From an uncultured Ruminococcus sp. (GTDB lineage: Bacteria; Bacillota; Clostridia; Oscillospirales; Acutalibacteraceae), in the NCBI GenBank assembly GCA_902767845.1, contig CACXIV010000016.1:1-40546 (forward strand): a stretch of 40,546 bases of DNA, given 5' to 3'. Below the pieces are notes generated by a model that saw nothing but the letters and a program-made list of their open reading frames with translations, was not told the DNA's origin and did no database searches. The position numbers were made by a program, and so were the translations under genes. This document shows positions 7,232-14,610 of the stretch, one piece after another; position 1 is the stretch's first letter, and each line of letters begins with the position of its first letter.

Positions 7232-9943
7232 TTACCTTAAAACAATGCCGTCAAATCCTGCAATATATTTTTGCATATGGGTTGCGTCAATTATATTGAT
7301 CACATTGTCGCCGTTGGTGTCGGCTAAATCAAAATTTTCGTCCGGAATCTTTTCCAATTCGGTAAGGTGGCGCTGAATGACAGTCACATCGCTGATAGTG
7401 ATTTCACCGTCAAGGGTCGGATCATTCATATTCATATATTCAAAATTCGGCGTTATCACATCGGATACCGTGAGCGGTGAACCGTCAGGGTTCAAAAGCG
7501 CTTTCTCAGGCAGGATAACATTGCCGTTGTTGTCGCGGTGCGAAGGAATCTCGGTATACAGCTGCCCTTGTACATCATCGCGGAAAAAGCTCCATATGCC
7601 TGAAAACGCGGAATTTTCGCTGATCTGTTTTTCGGTCAATCCCGTCACGGGAGAAACCCAGACCGCATTATTGCCGGTCGAAGATCCGCCTGTCATGATC
7701 CAATCGCCAAATGTCATTTCGTGAGGGATATTAAATGTTCCTTTTCCTTCGATCGTAAACGAAACATTGTCATATTTCCAAGGATCGTTATCGTGGATAT
7801 ACTTTGCTTCCGGTTCTGTAGGATTGTAAAACAAATGGTAACAAGTGCTCTCCTCGGCGTTCGGCGACAATTCGCTGCCGGTGTTCGAGCAATGGGCGAT
7901 CACCATAGTTTCGGAACTGACATATCCGCAGATACCGCAAAGGATCGTCTTGCCGCCTGCATAGGATATGATCTCACCGGAATTGCTGCAATGCGAAAGG
8001 GTACAGTATGATCTGCCGCCTTTCATAAAGCCGACAACGCCTCCGGCATACGAAAGCTCCTGAGCGTTTTTGCCTCCGCAAATAACATTGCCGCTGTTCT
8101 CGCAGGAAAGCAATGTTTTCATTACGTCACCCGTGTCGAGATAACCACCGAGACCGCCGACGTATTTCGCCGACGTTGTCACCTCTCCGCTGTTTTGGCA
8201 GTTCTGCATCATTACGGAACCGCCGGATTTTGCTACCATACCGCCCGCATAGTACGAAACCGACGCGGGAGCAGCGGTGATTCTGCCGTTATTTTTGCAG
8301 TTTGAAAGCGTCAGTTCTCCGGTCGTTCTACAAACTATTCCCGCAGCGTGATACGCCGAGCTGATATTTCCATAGTTTTCACAGTCAATAAACGACGCCC
8401 ACACGGTAGAGTGCCCCACGAGTCCGGCGGCGTAATACTTACCTGTTACGGAAACATCGGCATAGTTATTAATATTTATACACGTGAGGCGCGAGCCTTC
8501 ATACGCTAACGCTCCTATCCTTCCGTCCGAGGAAGAAATACTGCCGCGGATAGTCAGATTCTTAACCACGCCGCTCAGGTTTTTAAACAGCGGCTGCGAG
8601 GTTGTTACGGTGTGACCGTTTCCGTCAAGCGTACCGAAAAACTGCGAAGCATAACCGTACGAAAGAGAAATATCATTCGCCAGATAATAATTGCCGTCGT
8701 TTTTCATAGAGAGAAAATCCTCTTGAGAGGAGACGGGCTCACCGCGCAGGGTATCGTCACGCGGAATAAGGTTGAGCCTGATAACGGCGTCGAGCTGTTC
8801 GGTCGGGACGCCGACATATTCGTTCAAAAAATTGTATGTCTTTTCCTGCAGGGTCTTTCCGTCATAATTCTTGATGAATTTCGGATATTTTGAACGGATA
8901 GTTGAAACAGAGCGTGAACCGCCGATTTTGCCGAAATTAGAATAGAGGTAATCGCGGATAATATCCGTTTCGCTCATACCGAGCAGCGCCTCAATGCAAT
9001 ACGCGACCATTCCCGTGCGGTCTGTTCCGATCGCGCAGTGGAAAATAACGGGGTAATTCTCTTCCTTTGAAAGCACTTCAAATACACCGCGAAGCGAGCC
9101 GATGTTGTCTTCATCAAATGTGCCTTCAAACATATTGCCCGAATAGTGCATCGGCAAAAGATAATAATTTACATCATCTCCGAGCACACTGCCGCTTACA
9201 CCGCCGTACTCGTTGTTTGATACTTTGCGAAGCTCTATTTCGGATTTAATACCGAGGTTTTCCCTCATTTCGGTAATACCTTTTGCATTGATTATTTGGT
9301 TTCCGTCGCTGTTATGCAGCTTCCCGCAGCGTATGATTCGTCCCTGCTTTACGGTATCGCCGTTTAGGGTCGTGTACCCGCCGATATCGCGCACATTTGT
9401 AATGCCGCTCACATAGAGGTTGCGCGGACCGTTTCGCTCAGTCGTAAAGGAGGATGCCTCGCTTTCGTAACGCTCGCCTCCGATCTCGGATCCGACTTTC
9501 CAATAGTATGTCGTATTCAGTTCCAGATTCGTGACCTGATATGATGTTTCGGCGGTATAATATACCTTAGCGTCGGATAAATCGTCTGATTTTCCGAAAT
9601 ACAGCTCATAATTACATCCGTCAGCCGAAACGCCGTTTTCTGCGGCGTATGTTTCGTCGATTTCAGTATTCCAAGAAAGCGTGATCTTTGCCGGTCTGCT
9701 GAGTTCTTCGGTACCGTCCGCGTAGCTTGCAATATCCTGAAGCGGTCCGTTCAGGTACTGCTCCTGCAAATCGCTGTGTATAGAAACGTGGTTGCCGAGA
9801 GATTCCGTTACGATCCTAACGGGGGATGTTTCCTCAGCGAAAGCGGTTACAGACGAAGGAATGATAAAGGATACAGCTATTATAATAGTGAGTAAAAGAG
9901 AAAAGATACGTTTATCGGTTTTGGCTTTAATATTTTGTGTCAA
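7232..9943 (-). CDS. Secreted IphP/LipA-type tyrosine phosphatase with beta-repeat region and dockerin
   Basis: A 903-aa extracellular multidomain protein. In order: signal peptide (about 1-37), fibronectin-III-like domain (about 85-167), a protein-tyrosine-phosphatase domain that opens with NVRDIGGY and has the P-loop HCAIGTDRTG (302-311, Cys303 and Arg309), a region of GLUG-like repeats (about 490-690; units such as AAGLVGHS and AGGVVGFMKGG with NSG/NYG turns), and a C-terminal type-I dockerin (about 840-900) with two calcium-binding loops, DPTLDGEITISD and ADTNGDNVINIID. TTG 9943 is preferred because GGGGAGG lies 8 nt upstream; an ATG at 9967 precedes that SD. Base composition is more AT-rich than the neighbours, which may mean transfer. 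The substrate could be a phosphoprotein, phospholipid or inositol phosphate. Confidence 0.85.
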   Translation of the reverse strand: MTQNIKAKTDKRIFSLLLTIIIAVSFIIPSSVTAFAEETSPVRIVTESLGNHVSIHSDLQEQYLNGPLQDIASYADGTEELSRPAKITLSWNTEIDETYAAENGVSADGCNYELYFGKSDDLSDAKVYYTAETSYQVTNLELNTTYYWKVGSEIGGERYESEASSFTTERNGPRNLYVSGITNVRDIGGYTTLNGDTVKQGRIIRCGKLHNSDGNQIINAKGITEMRENLGIKSEIELRKVSNNEYGGVSGSVLGDDVNYYLLPMHYSGNMFEGTFDEDNIGSLRGVFEVLSKEENYPVIFHCAIGTDRTGMVAYCIEALLGMSETDIIRDYLYSNFGKIGGSRSVSTIRSKYPKFIKNYDGKTLQEKTYNFLNEYVGVPTEQLDAVIRLNLIPRDDTLRGEPVSSQEDFLSMKNDGNYYLANDISLSYGYASQFFGTLDGNGHTVTTSQPLFKNLSGVVKNLTIRGSISSSDGRIGALAYEGSRLTCININNYADVSVTGKYYAAGLVGHSTVWASFIDCENYGNISSAYHAAGIVCRTTGELTLSNCKNNGRITAAPASVSYYAGGMVAKSGGSVMMQNCQNSGEVTTSAKYVGGLGGYLDTGDVMKTLLSCENSGNVICGGKNAQELSYAGGVVGFMKGGRSYCTLSHCSNSGEIISYAGGKTILCGICGYVSSETMVIAHCSNTGSELSPNAEESTCYHLFYNPTEPEAKYIHDNDPWKYDNVSFTIEGKGTFNIPHEMTFGDWIMTGGSSTGNNAVWVSPVTGLTEKQISENSAFSGIWSFFRDDVQGQLYTEIPSHRDNNGNVILPEKALLNPDGSPLTVSDVITPNFEYMNMNDPTLDGEITISDVTVIQRHLTELEKIPDENFDLADTNGDNVINIIDATHMQKYIAGFDGIVLR

Positions 9944-9993
9944 TATGATCGCCTCCCCATATCTCATTGTTTTTTATGAACTTATCATACTTT

Positions 9994-10022
9994 AGTATAG
10001 CATTTGAGAATACAGGCGTCAA
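9994..10022 (-). promoter_or_regulatory. Sigma-A promoter of the dockerin phosphatase
   Basis: On the minus strand TTGACG (10022-10017) and TATACT (9999-9994) are separated by 17 nt. The start would be near 9987, leaving a leader of about 43 nt before the TTG. Confidence 0.75.
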
Positions 10023-10061
10023 TGATTTACGCATAAAGAAACGGATGCATTGTAATAATAA

Positions 10062-10088
10062 ACCGGACAACCTTTCAGGTTGCCCGGT
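10062..10088 (-). terminator. Terminator of the small membrane protein gene
   Basis: On the minus strand ACCGGGCAACC pairs with GGTTGTCCGGT (one G-U pair) around a TGAAA loop, followed by TTATTATT. It starts 4 nt after the stop of the gene ending at 10093. Confidence 0.75.
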
Positions 10089-10092
10089 CTTT

Positions 10093-10701
10093 TTAATAAT
10101 CATATTCAGTTTTTCCGTTGTCCAAATCGTCGAGCATTTTGTCGATGTCCGACATGTACTTGTCGTAATCAAAGTCGTCGTCATAATCCTTCGGGGATGA
10201 AGCTCTTTTTTCGACCCTGAGTTCGGGTTCGGCGCGGTGGACTCGGCGGCGCGGCTGAGCGCTCTCGGCAGCCATTCTCTGCTTTTCGCGTTCGTCGCGG
10301 CGCTTTGCCTGGAGCAAAAGCTCCTCGGCGGCCTGCTTTTCCTTTTTCTCCTGTTTTCTTCTGGCGTCGCCGAAGGCAAGGTCGCCTAAAAACAGTCCGA
10401 AGATACCCGAGATCAGGTATACTATAAGAAGGATAATATTTGTCGGATTTGAGAAGCCGCCCGCGTAGATCATCATAGTGAACAAAAACGCGATCGGCGC
10501 TATCAGCGTGAATAAAAAGTCGAGTCCGTGCTTGGCGCAGTAGACAGCCGAGCAGACGACCTGAGTCATGAGCAGGATAAAGTAATACGCCACCGCGGAA
10601 AACTTCTGCATCGGCTCGATGATGAAGATCAGCGGAACAAGAAGGTATACCGCGAAGATTATAACGGCATACGGTAAATATTTTTTGATCATACCGGTCA
10701 T
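10093..10701 (-). CDS. Four-helix membrane protein with charged cytoplasmic tail, unknown function
   Basis: I do not recognise the family. The 202-aa protein has about four hydrophobic segments in its first 115 residues (including YAVIIFAVYLLVPLIFII and IILLIVYLISGIFGLFLG). An Arg/Lys/Glu-rich stretch likely to form a coiled coil follows (RRKQEKKEKQAAEELL), and the end is Asp/Tyr-rich (DYDDDFDYDKYMSDIDKML). ATG 10701 is used because AAGGAG lies 7 nt upstream; an ATG at 10722 lies upstream of that SD. It is transcribed alone, with its own promoter and terminator. A membrane scaffold is one guess. Confidence 0.75.
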   Translation of the reverse strand: MTGMIKKYLPYAVIIFAVYLLVPLIFIIEPMQKFSAVAYYFILLMTQVVCSAVYCAKHGLDFLFTLIAPIAFLFTMMIYAGGFSNPTNIILLIVYLISGIFGLFLGDLAFGDARRKQEKKEKQAAEELLLQAKRRDEREKQRMAAESAQPRRRVHRAEPELRVEKRASSPKDYDDDFDYDKYMSDIDKMLDDLDNGKTEYDY

Positions 10702-10732
10702 AATAAAGCTCCTTAAACACATTTATACTGAT

Positions 10733-10760
10733 ATTATACTATATATTGAAAAAAAATCAA
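10733..10760 (-). promoter_or_regulatory. Promoter of the four-helix membrane protein gene
   Basis: Minus-strand TTGATT (10760-10755) and TATAAT (10738-10733) with a 16-nt spacer. It is nearly back-to-back with the mgtE promoter at 10785. Confidence 0.65.
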
Positions 10761-10784
10761 GGATACAAGATTCTAAAAATAGCG

Positions 10785-10813
10785 TTGACAATGAAGAATA
10801 AAAGGGATAAAAT
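10785..10813 (+). promoter_or_regulatory. Sigma-A promoter of mgtE
   Basis: TTGACA (10785-10790), a 17-nt spacer, then TAAAAT (10808-10813). Transcription should start near 10820, giving an unusually long leader of about 235 nt before mgtE. Confidence 0.8.
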
Positions 10814-10819
10814 ATATAA

Positions 10820-11045
10820 GAACGACCGTGTATCGGTAAAAATCCAACAGTGAGAGGTGAAACATTAATGGACGCAGACGGAAATTTAGGCGTTGTTCCC
10901 GGGCGAAGTAGAAACATCGGACGCCGGTATCGCGTCCGTAATGTTTGTGATTAACTCAAACCCGTGCAATCCGCGCGGTGATTTCGCGGCTTTGGGTTAA
11001 CGCGCCCATGAACGCGTCTCTTTCCATGATGCAAAAATGCAAAAA
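10820..11045 (+). promoter_or_regulatory. Structured 5' leader of mgtE with mutually exclusive stems
   Basis: This 356-nt stretch between genes holds a leader that looks like a switch. Two near-repeats, AAACATTA..GGACGC (10860-10875) and AAACATCGGACGC (10912-10924), can each pair with the same downstream strand GCGTCCG.TAATGTTT (10932-10946), so only one stem can form at a time. Downstream are a long hairpin TTAACTCAAA/TTTGGGTTAA (10951-11000) with an inner CCGCG/CGCGG, and a small ACGCG/CGCGT hairpin (11000-11017). I could not match it to the M-box (ykoK) magnesium riboswitch: the GUUAGGUGAGGCUCC block is absent. A 28-codon ORF (10868-10954) with AGAGGTG 8 nt upstream could be a leader peptide. 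Ligand and mechanism are unknown. Confidence 0.55.
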
Positions 11046-11057
11046 GGAGGAGAGATG

Positions 11058-12425
11058 ATGATACAGGTTAACGTAACTCTTACGGAAACCATCAAAAAGC
11101 TGCTCGAAGAGAAAAAGTACAACACTCTTCGGGATATCCTGGTTACTATGATGCCGTACGATATAGCGGCGGTATTTGAGGAGCTCCAGGACGAAAAGAC
11201 CCCTATCCTGTTTAGGATACTGCCAAAGGAGCTCGCCGCGGAGACCTTTGTTGAAATGGATGAGGACACCCAGGAGTTTTTGATCCACGGCTTCAGCGAC
11301 AGCGAGCTCAAGGAGATAGTTAACGAGCTGTTCGTCGACGACGCTGTCGATATTATCGAGGAAATGCCGGCGAACGTAGTAAAGAGGATCCTGCGCCAGG
11401 CGGATAAGGAAATGAGGCGCGAGATCAACGAGCTTCTGAAATATCCCGAGGACAGCGCGGGCTCTATCATGACGACCGAGTTCATCGTGCTGCGCCCCGA
11501 CATGACCGCGGAAATGGCGATCAAGCGGATCAGAAGAACCGGCGTAGACAAGGAAACAATCTACACCTGCTATGTTACCGACGAGAACAACCACCTTATC
11601 GGCATTACCACGGTAAAAGACCTTCTTCTCGCCGAGGACGACGACTTTGTCAGGGATATGATGGAGGAGAATGTTATCTCCGTCCACACCCTCGACGACC
11701 AGGAGCAGGTCGCTCAGCTTTTTTCAAATTACGATTTTCTGGCTCTGCCTGTTGTAGATAACGAGCAGAGGCTCGTCGGTATCGTTACGATCGACGACGC
11801 GATCGACGTAATCCGCGAGGAGGCCACCGAGGACTTTGAAAAAATGGCGGCGGTACTGCCCTCCGACAAGCCCTACATGAAAACAAGCGTATGGGGCATT
11901 TATAAAAAGAGGGTGCCGTGGCTGCTTGTGCTGATGCTGTCGGCGACCTTTACGAGCACGATAATCTCAAGCTTTGACGGAATGCTCGCCAGCGTTATTA
12001 TCCTGTCGAGCTTTATCCCGATGATAACCGGATCGGGCGGTAACGCCGGATCGCAGGCTTCGGTGTCGGTCATCCGCGCTTTGTCGCTCGGAGAGATCGA
12101 GTTCAAGAGCATGTTCGCGGTTCTTTGGAAGGAGCTCAGGGTAGCGTTCTTCTGCGGACTCACGCTCGCCGCGGCTAACTTTATAAAGCTGATGATCTTT
12201 GATTTAAGAGGTCACGATAACGCGTTGTTTATCGCGCTTGTGGTGTCGCTCACGCTCGTGGGCACCATCATAATGGCAAAGCTGGTCGGCTCAAGCCTGC
12301 CGCTTTTGTCAAGCAAGATCGGGCTTGACCCGGCGGTAATGGCCAATCCGCTCATCACCACCATCTGCGACTCGCTTTCGCTTTTGATCTACTTCGGCGT
12401 AGCGAGCGCCATACTGCAATTATAA
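11058..12425 (+). CDS. mgtE: MgtE-family magnesium channel/transporter
   Basis: Inner-membrane Mg2+ channel. The 455-aa protein has an N-terminal acidic helical domain (about 1-130), a CBS-domain pair that senses cytosolic Mg2+ (about 132-253; SIMTTEFIVL and TIDDAIDVI), and five membrane helices from about residue 285. The pore signature GSGGNAGSQ (GNAGSQ at 328-333) and the DPAVMANPLITT segment (424-435) are present. The SD is AGGAGG (11045-11050); ATG 11058 (7 nt) is slightly better placed than ATG 11055, and the upstream ATG 11037 precedes the SD. Control probably acts through the long leader. Single-gene transcript. Confidence 0.95.
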   Translation: MIQVNVTLTETIKKLLEEKKYNTLRDILVTMMPYDIAAVFEELQDEKTPILFRILPKELAAETFVEMDEDTQEFLIHGFSDSELKEIVNELFVDDAVDIIEEMPANVVKRILRQADKEMRREINELLKYPEDSAGSIMTTEFIVLRPDMTAEMAIKRIRRTGVDKETIYTCYVTDENNHLIGITTVKDLLLAEDDDFVRDMMEENVISVHTLDDQEQVAQLFSNYDFLALPVVDNEQRLVGIVTIDDAIDVIREEATEDFEKMAAVLPSDKPYMKTSVWGIYKKRVPWLLVLMLSATFTSTIISSFDGMLASVIILSSFIPMITGSGGNAGSQASVSVIRALSLGEIEFKSMFAVLWKELRVAFFCGLTLAAANFIKLMIFDLRGHDNALFIALVVSLTLVGTIIMAKLVGSSLPLLSSKIGLDPAVMANPLITTICDSLSLLIYFGVASAILQL

Positions 12426-12652
12426 ATAATTACGACCGGCTGAAAACCCTTTCGAGCTTTCAGCCGGTCGTTTCTTTTCGCTGTCTGAACATTCAGCCGC
12501 ACTATCCCAGCCTTTCTGCGCCGAACCGCCTTTGCCGAAGCGTTTGCGCGGCGCCTTTGGCGGCGTCTGCCGAAAACGATTATACTCGCCGATCGTCCGA
12601 CAGCGTAAAAGATAAAAACATAAACACATAAATTGATTAGTAAATTGAACAT
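12389..12652 (-). CDS. Possible small membrane protein downstream of spoIIID
   Basis: An 87-codon frame, doubtful but not dismissible. In its favour are a very strong SD (GGGAGG plus AAGG, 4-9 nt before ATG 12652) and a hydrophobic N-terminus (MFNLLINLCVYVFIFYAVG) followed by an Arg-rich stretch, typical of a small single-pass protein. A TATAAT lies upstream on the same strand. Against it, the 3' third runs through the mgtE terminator hairpin and is antisense to the last 12 codons of mgtE, so the real product may be shorter or not made. No family recognised. Confidence 0.4.
   Translation of the reverse strand: MFNLLINLCVYVFIFYAVGRSASIIVFGRRRQRRRANASAKAVRRRKAGIVRLNVQTAKRNDRLKARKGFQPVVIIYNCSMALATPK
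12432..12471. terminator. Terminator of mgtE
   Basis: A 14-bp perfect stem, ACGACCGGCTGAAA (12432-12445) with TTTCAGCCGGTCGT (12458-12471), followed by TTCTTTTC. It begins 6 nt after the mgtE stop. Confidence 0.92.
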
Positions 12653-12724
12653 AATACCTTCCTCCCTTATACTTTAATTATAAACCGTCGGGTGTCCGAT
12701 AAAACGCCCAATGCTCAGCGCGGG

Positions 12725-12979
12725 TCACTTTTTTCTGTCAAGATACTTGTGCCTCGTGGCGAGTCCGCCGCGGATATGGCGCTCGCTCTTGTTCAGGTCG
12801 AGGATCTTGCGCACCCTTTGGTACATAGCCGGATTCGCCGACCGCAGCCTGCTTGTGACATCCTTATGCACCGTGCTTTTGCTTACTCCGAATTTTTTTG
12901 CCGCGTCCCTCACGGTGGCTCCGCTCTCGATTATGTATTCGCCGAGCGTCACCGCGCGGTCGTTCAGTGAACCGTTCAC
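12725..12979 (-). CDS. spoIIID: Sporulation transcription factor SpoIIID
   Basis: An 84-aa DNA-binding regulator of mother-cell gene expression in sporulation, working with sigma-E and sigma-K. The helix-turn-helix lies at about 23-45 (VRDAAKKFGVSKSTVHKDV), and the family signature KSERHIRGGLATRHKY is near the end. GTG 12979 is chosen: GGAGG lies 6 nt upstream. The protein is slightly shorter than the roughly 93-aa Bacillus protein, lacking only the acidic C-terminal tail. It is divergent from metF; the 126 nt between them hold the metF promoter and I saw no clear promoter for spoIIID. Confidence 0.95.
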   Translation of the reverse strand: MNGSLNDRAVTLGEYIIESGATVRDAAKKFGVSKSTVHKDVTSRLRSANPAMYQRVRKILDLNKSERHIRGGLATRHKYLDRKK

Positions 12980-13043
12980 ACAATTCCTCCAAAAGTTAAG
13001 ATACCTAAATATATGCGCCCGGGCTTAAAAATAATCCTGCTTA

Positions 13044-13072
13044 TTGAAAGCGCGGAGTTTTTATGATATAAT
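13044..13072 (+). promoter_or_regulatory. Promoter of the metF-metH operon
   Basis: TTGAAA (13044-13049), a 17-nt spacer and TATAAT (13067-13072); a second TATAAT overlaps at 13072-13077. The leader would be only about 28 nt, so there is no room for a SAM (S-box) or cobalamin riboswitch. Confidence 0.8.
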
Positions 13073-13105
13073 ATAATCTACAAATAAAAGAAAGCGGTAT
13101 GGATC

Positions 13106-13969
13106 ATGAAAATCAAAGAGCTTTTTGAAAACAAAGATAAAACCATCCTTTCCTTCGAGGTCTTTCCGCCAAAGAAAACCTCGCCGATAGAATCGGTTTA
13201 CGGCAAGCTTGAGGAGATCTGCGCGCTGAAGCCGGATTTTATCAGCGTTACCTACGGCGCCGGAGGCACGGGCGGACACAGCCGCACCTGCGAGATCGCC
13301 TCAAAGATAAAGAACGGCCTCGGCGTTGAGTCTATGGCGCACCTGACCTGCGTAAACAGCACAAAAGAGATGATCGACGAGACGCTGAGGGATTTTAAGG
13401 AGCATAATATAGAGAATATCCTCGCTCTGCGCGGCGATTACGTCGACGGAGTCGAGCCGCAAAAGGATTTTAAATACGCAAGCGAGCTTTGCGAATACAT
13501 CAGGGCAAAGGGCGACTTTGATATTGCCGGAGCTTGTTATCCCGAGGTTCACCTCGACGCCAAGGACGAGGTGGAGGACGTGCTCAACCTCAAAAAGAAG
13601 GTCGACGCGGGCGCGGATCACCTGATCAGCCAGCTTTTCTTTGAGAACGCGGTATTTTACAGGTTCCTTGAGAGGACAAGGATCGCCGGTATTTCCGTGC
13701 CGATCGAGGCAGGCATAATGCCTGTTACCAATAAATGCCAGATCGAGCGCATGGTCTCGATGTGCGGCGCGAGCCTTCCCCCGAAATTCGTCAAGATAAT
13801 GCAGAAGTACGAGAGCAAGCCCGAAGCCCTGCGCGACGCAGGGATCGCCTACGCGGTCGAGCAGATCGTCGATCTTATCGCGAACGGCGTCGACGGCGTC
13901 CACCTCTACACCATGAACAATCCGTACATCGCCCGAAGGATCACCGAGGCGGTGTCGAACCTCTTATGA
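13106..13969 (+). CDS. metF: 5,10-methylenetetrahydrofolate reductase
   Basis: Flavoenzyme that reduces methylene-THF to 5-methyl-THF, the methyl donor for MetH. The 287-aa protein has the family motifs SFEVFPPKK near the N-terminus, FISVTYGAGG, LALRGD (the folate/FAD region) and HLISQLFF. It ends at TGA 13967-13969, which overlaps the ATG of the next gene (ATGA), so translation of the two is coupled. Length is normal for the bacterial catalytic domain. Context with metH confirms the methionine role. Confidence 0.96.
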   Translation: MKIKELFENKDKTILSFEVFPPKKTSPIESVYGKLEEICALKPDFISVTYGAGGTGGHSRTCEIASKIKNGLGVESMAHLTCVNSTKEMIDETLRDFKEHNIENILALRGDYVDGVEPQKDFKYASELCEYIRAKGDFDIAGACYPEVHLDAKDEVEDVLNLKKKVDAGADHLISQLFFENAVFYRFLERTRIAGISVPIEAGIMPVTNKCQIERMVSMCGASLPPKFVKIMQKYESKPEALRDAGIAYAVEQIVDLIANGVDGVHLYTMNNPYIARRITEAVSNLL

Positions 13970-14610
13970 TCGCGCTGACGAGCCTGAACCGAAACGAGGC
14001 AAAGCGTTACCTCGGGGGTTCGGGGATCGAGCTCGACGAAAAAATGCTCACTTTATTTGAGAGCTGCGAAAAAGAGGTGCTTGCCGCCGCGAAGCCGAGA
14101 TACCTCTATAAAATTATCGACCTGCCGAATGATGAGCTGACCGCCGGAGAGGATATAAAAAATCACCTTTCGGGCTGCGCGAAGGCGGCGCTGATCTGCG
14201 CCACGCTCGGCGCGGACGTTGACCGTATGATCCGTGTGAGCCAAATATCCGACATGTCGCGCGCGGTGGTGCTCGACAGCTTTGCGAGCGTAGCGATAGA
14301 GCAGGTCTGCCGCGAGGCGGACAGGATCCTCGCAAAAAAATACCCCGAATACTATTTTACCTTCCGCTACAGTCCGGGCTACGGAGATTATCCGATCGAG
14401 CTGCAAAAAACCTTTTTGAGCGTCCTTGACGCGCCCCGAAAGATAGGACTCGGAGCGAACGAGAACTACATGCTGATCCCCACAAAATCGGTAACGGCGA
14501 TCGCCGGGATGTCAAAAACCCCGGTCGAGCGCAAAAAGCGCGGCTGCGCCGTCTGCGATATGAGCGACAGGTGTAAATACAGAATGAACGGAGAACACTG
14601 TGGATTTTAA
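13966..14610 (+). CDS. Stand-alone methionine synthase reactivation-domain protein
   Basis: A 214-aa protein corresponding to the C-terminal activation domain of long MetH, which binds SAM and remethylates the oxidised cobalamin. The signature RYSPGYGDYPIELQ (about residues 127-140) is present, followed by MLIPTKSVTAIAGMS. A Cys-rich end, CAVCDMSDRCKYR, may bind metal. ATG 13966 overlaps the metF stop by 4 nt; the open frame continues upstream but lacks that coupling. Its 3' end overlaps the metH start by 11 nt. The neighbouring MetH lacks this domain, so the two probably act as one split enzyme. Confidence 0.92.
   Translation: MIALTSLNRNEAKRYLGGSGIELDEKMLTLFESCEKEVLAAAKPRYLYKIIDLPNDELTAGEDIKNHLSGCAKAALICATLGADVDRMIRVSQISDMSRAVVLDSFASVAIEQVCREADRILAKKYPEYYFTFRYSPGYGDYPIELQKTFLSVLDAPRKIGLGANENYMLIPTKSVTAIAGMSKTPVERKKRGCAVCDMSDRCKYRMNGEHCGF

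Noticed and set aside
10820-11045. mgtE leader as an M-box riboswitch
   Set aside because: I looked for the conserved GUUAGGUGAGGCUCC block and the downstream loops of the ykoK family and did not find them, so I left it unclassified.
12420-12629. Second minus-strand frame in the mgtE-spoIIID gap
   Set aside because: No SD, Arg/Lys/Ser-rich low-quality translation; the overlapping frame from 12652 has the better start signals.
12692-13028. Plus-strand frames opposite spoIIID
   Set aside because: They are shadows of spoIIID, which has clear family motifs and an SD on the minus strand.
13073-13105. SAM or cobalamin riboswitch before metF
   Set aside because: Only about 28 nt separate the predicted transcription start from the ATG.
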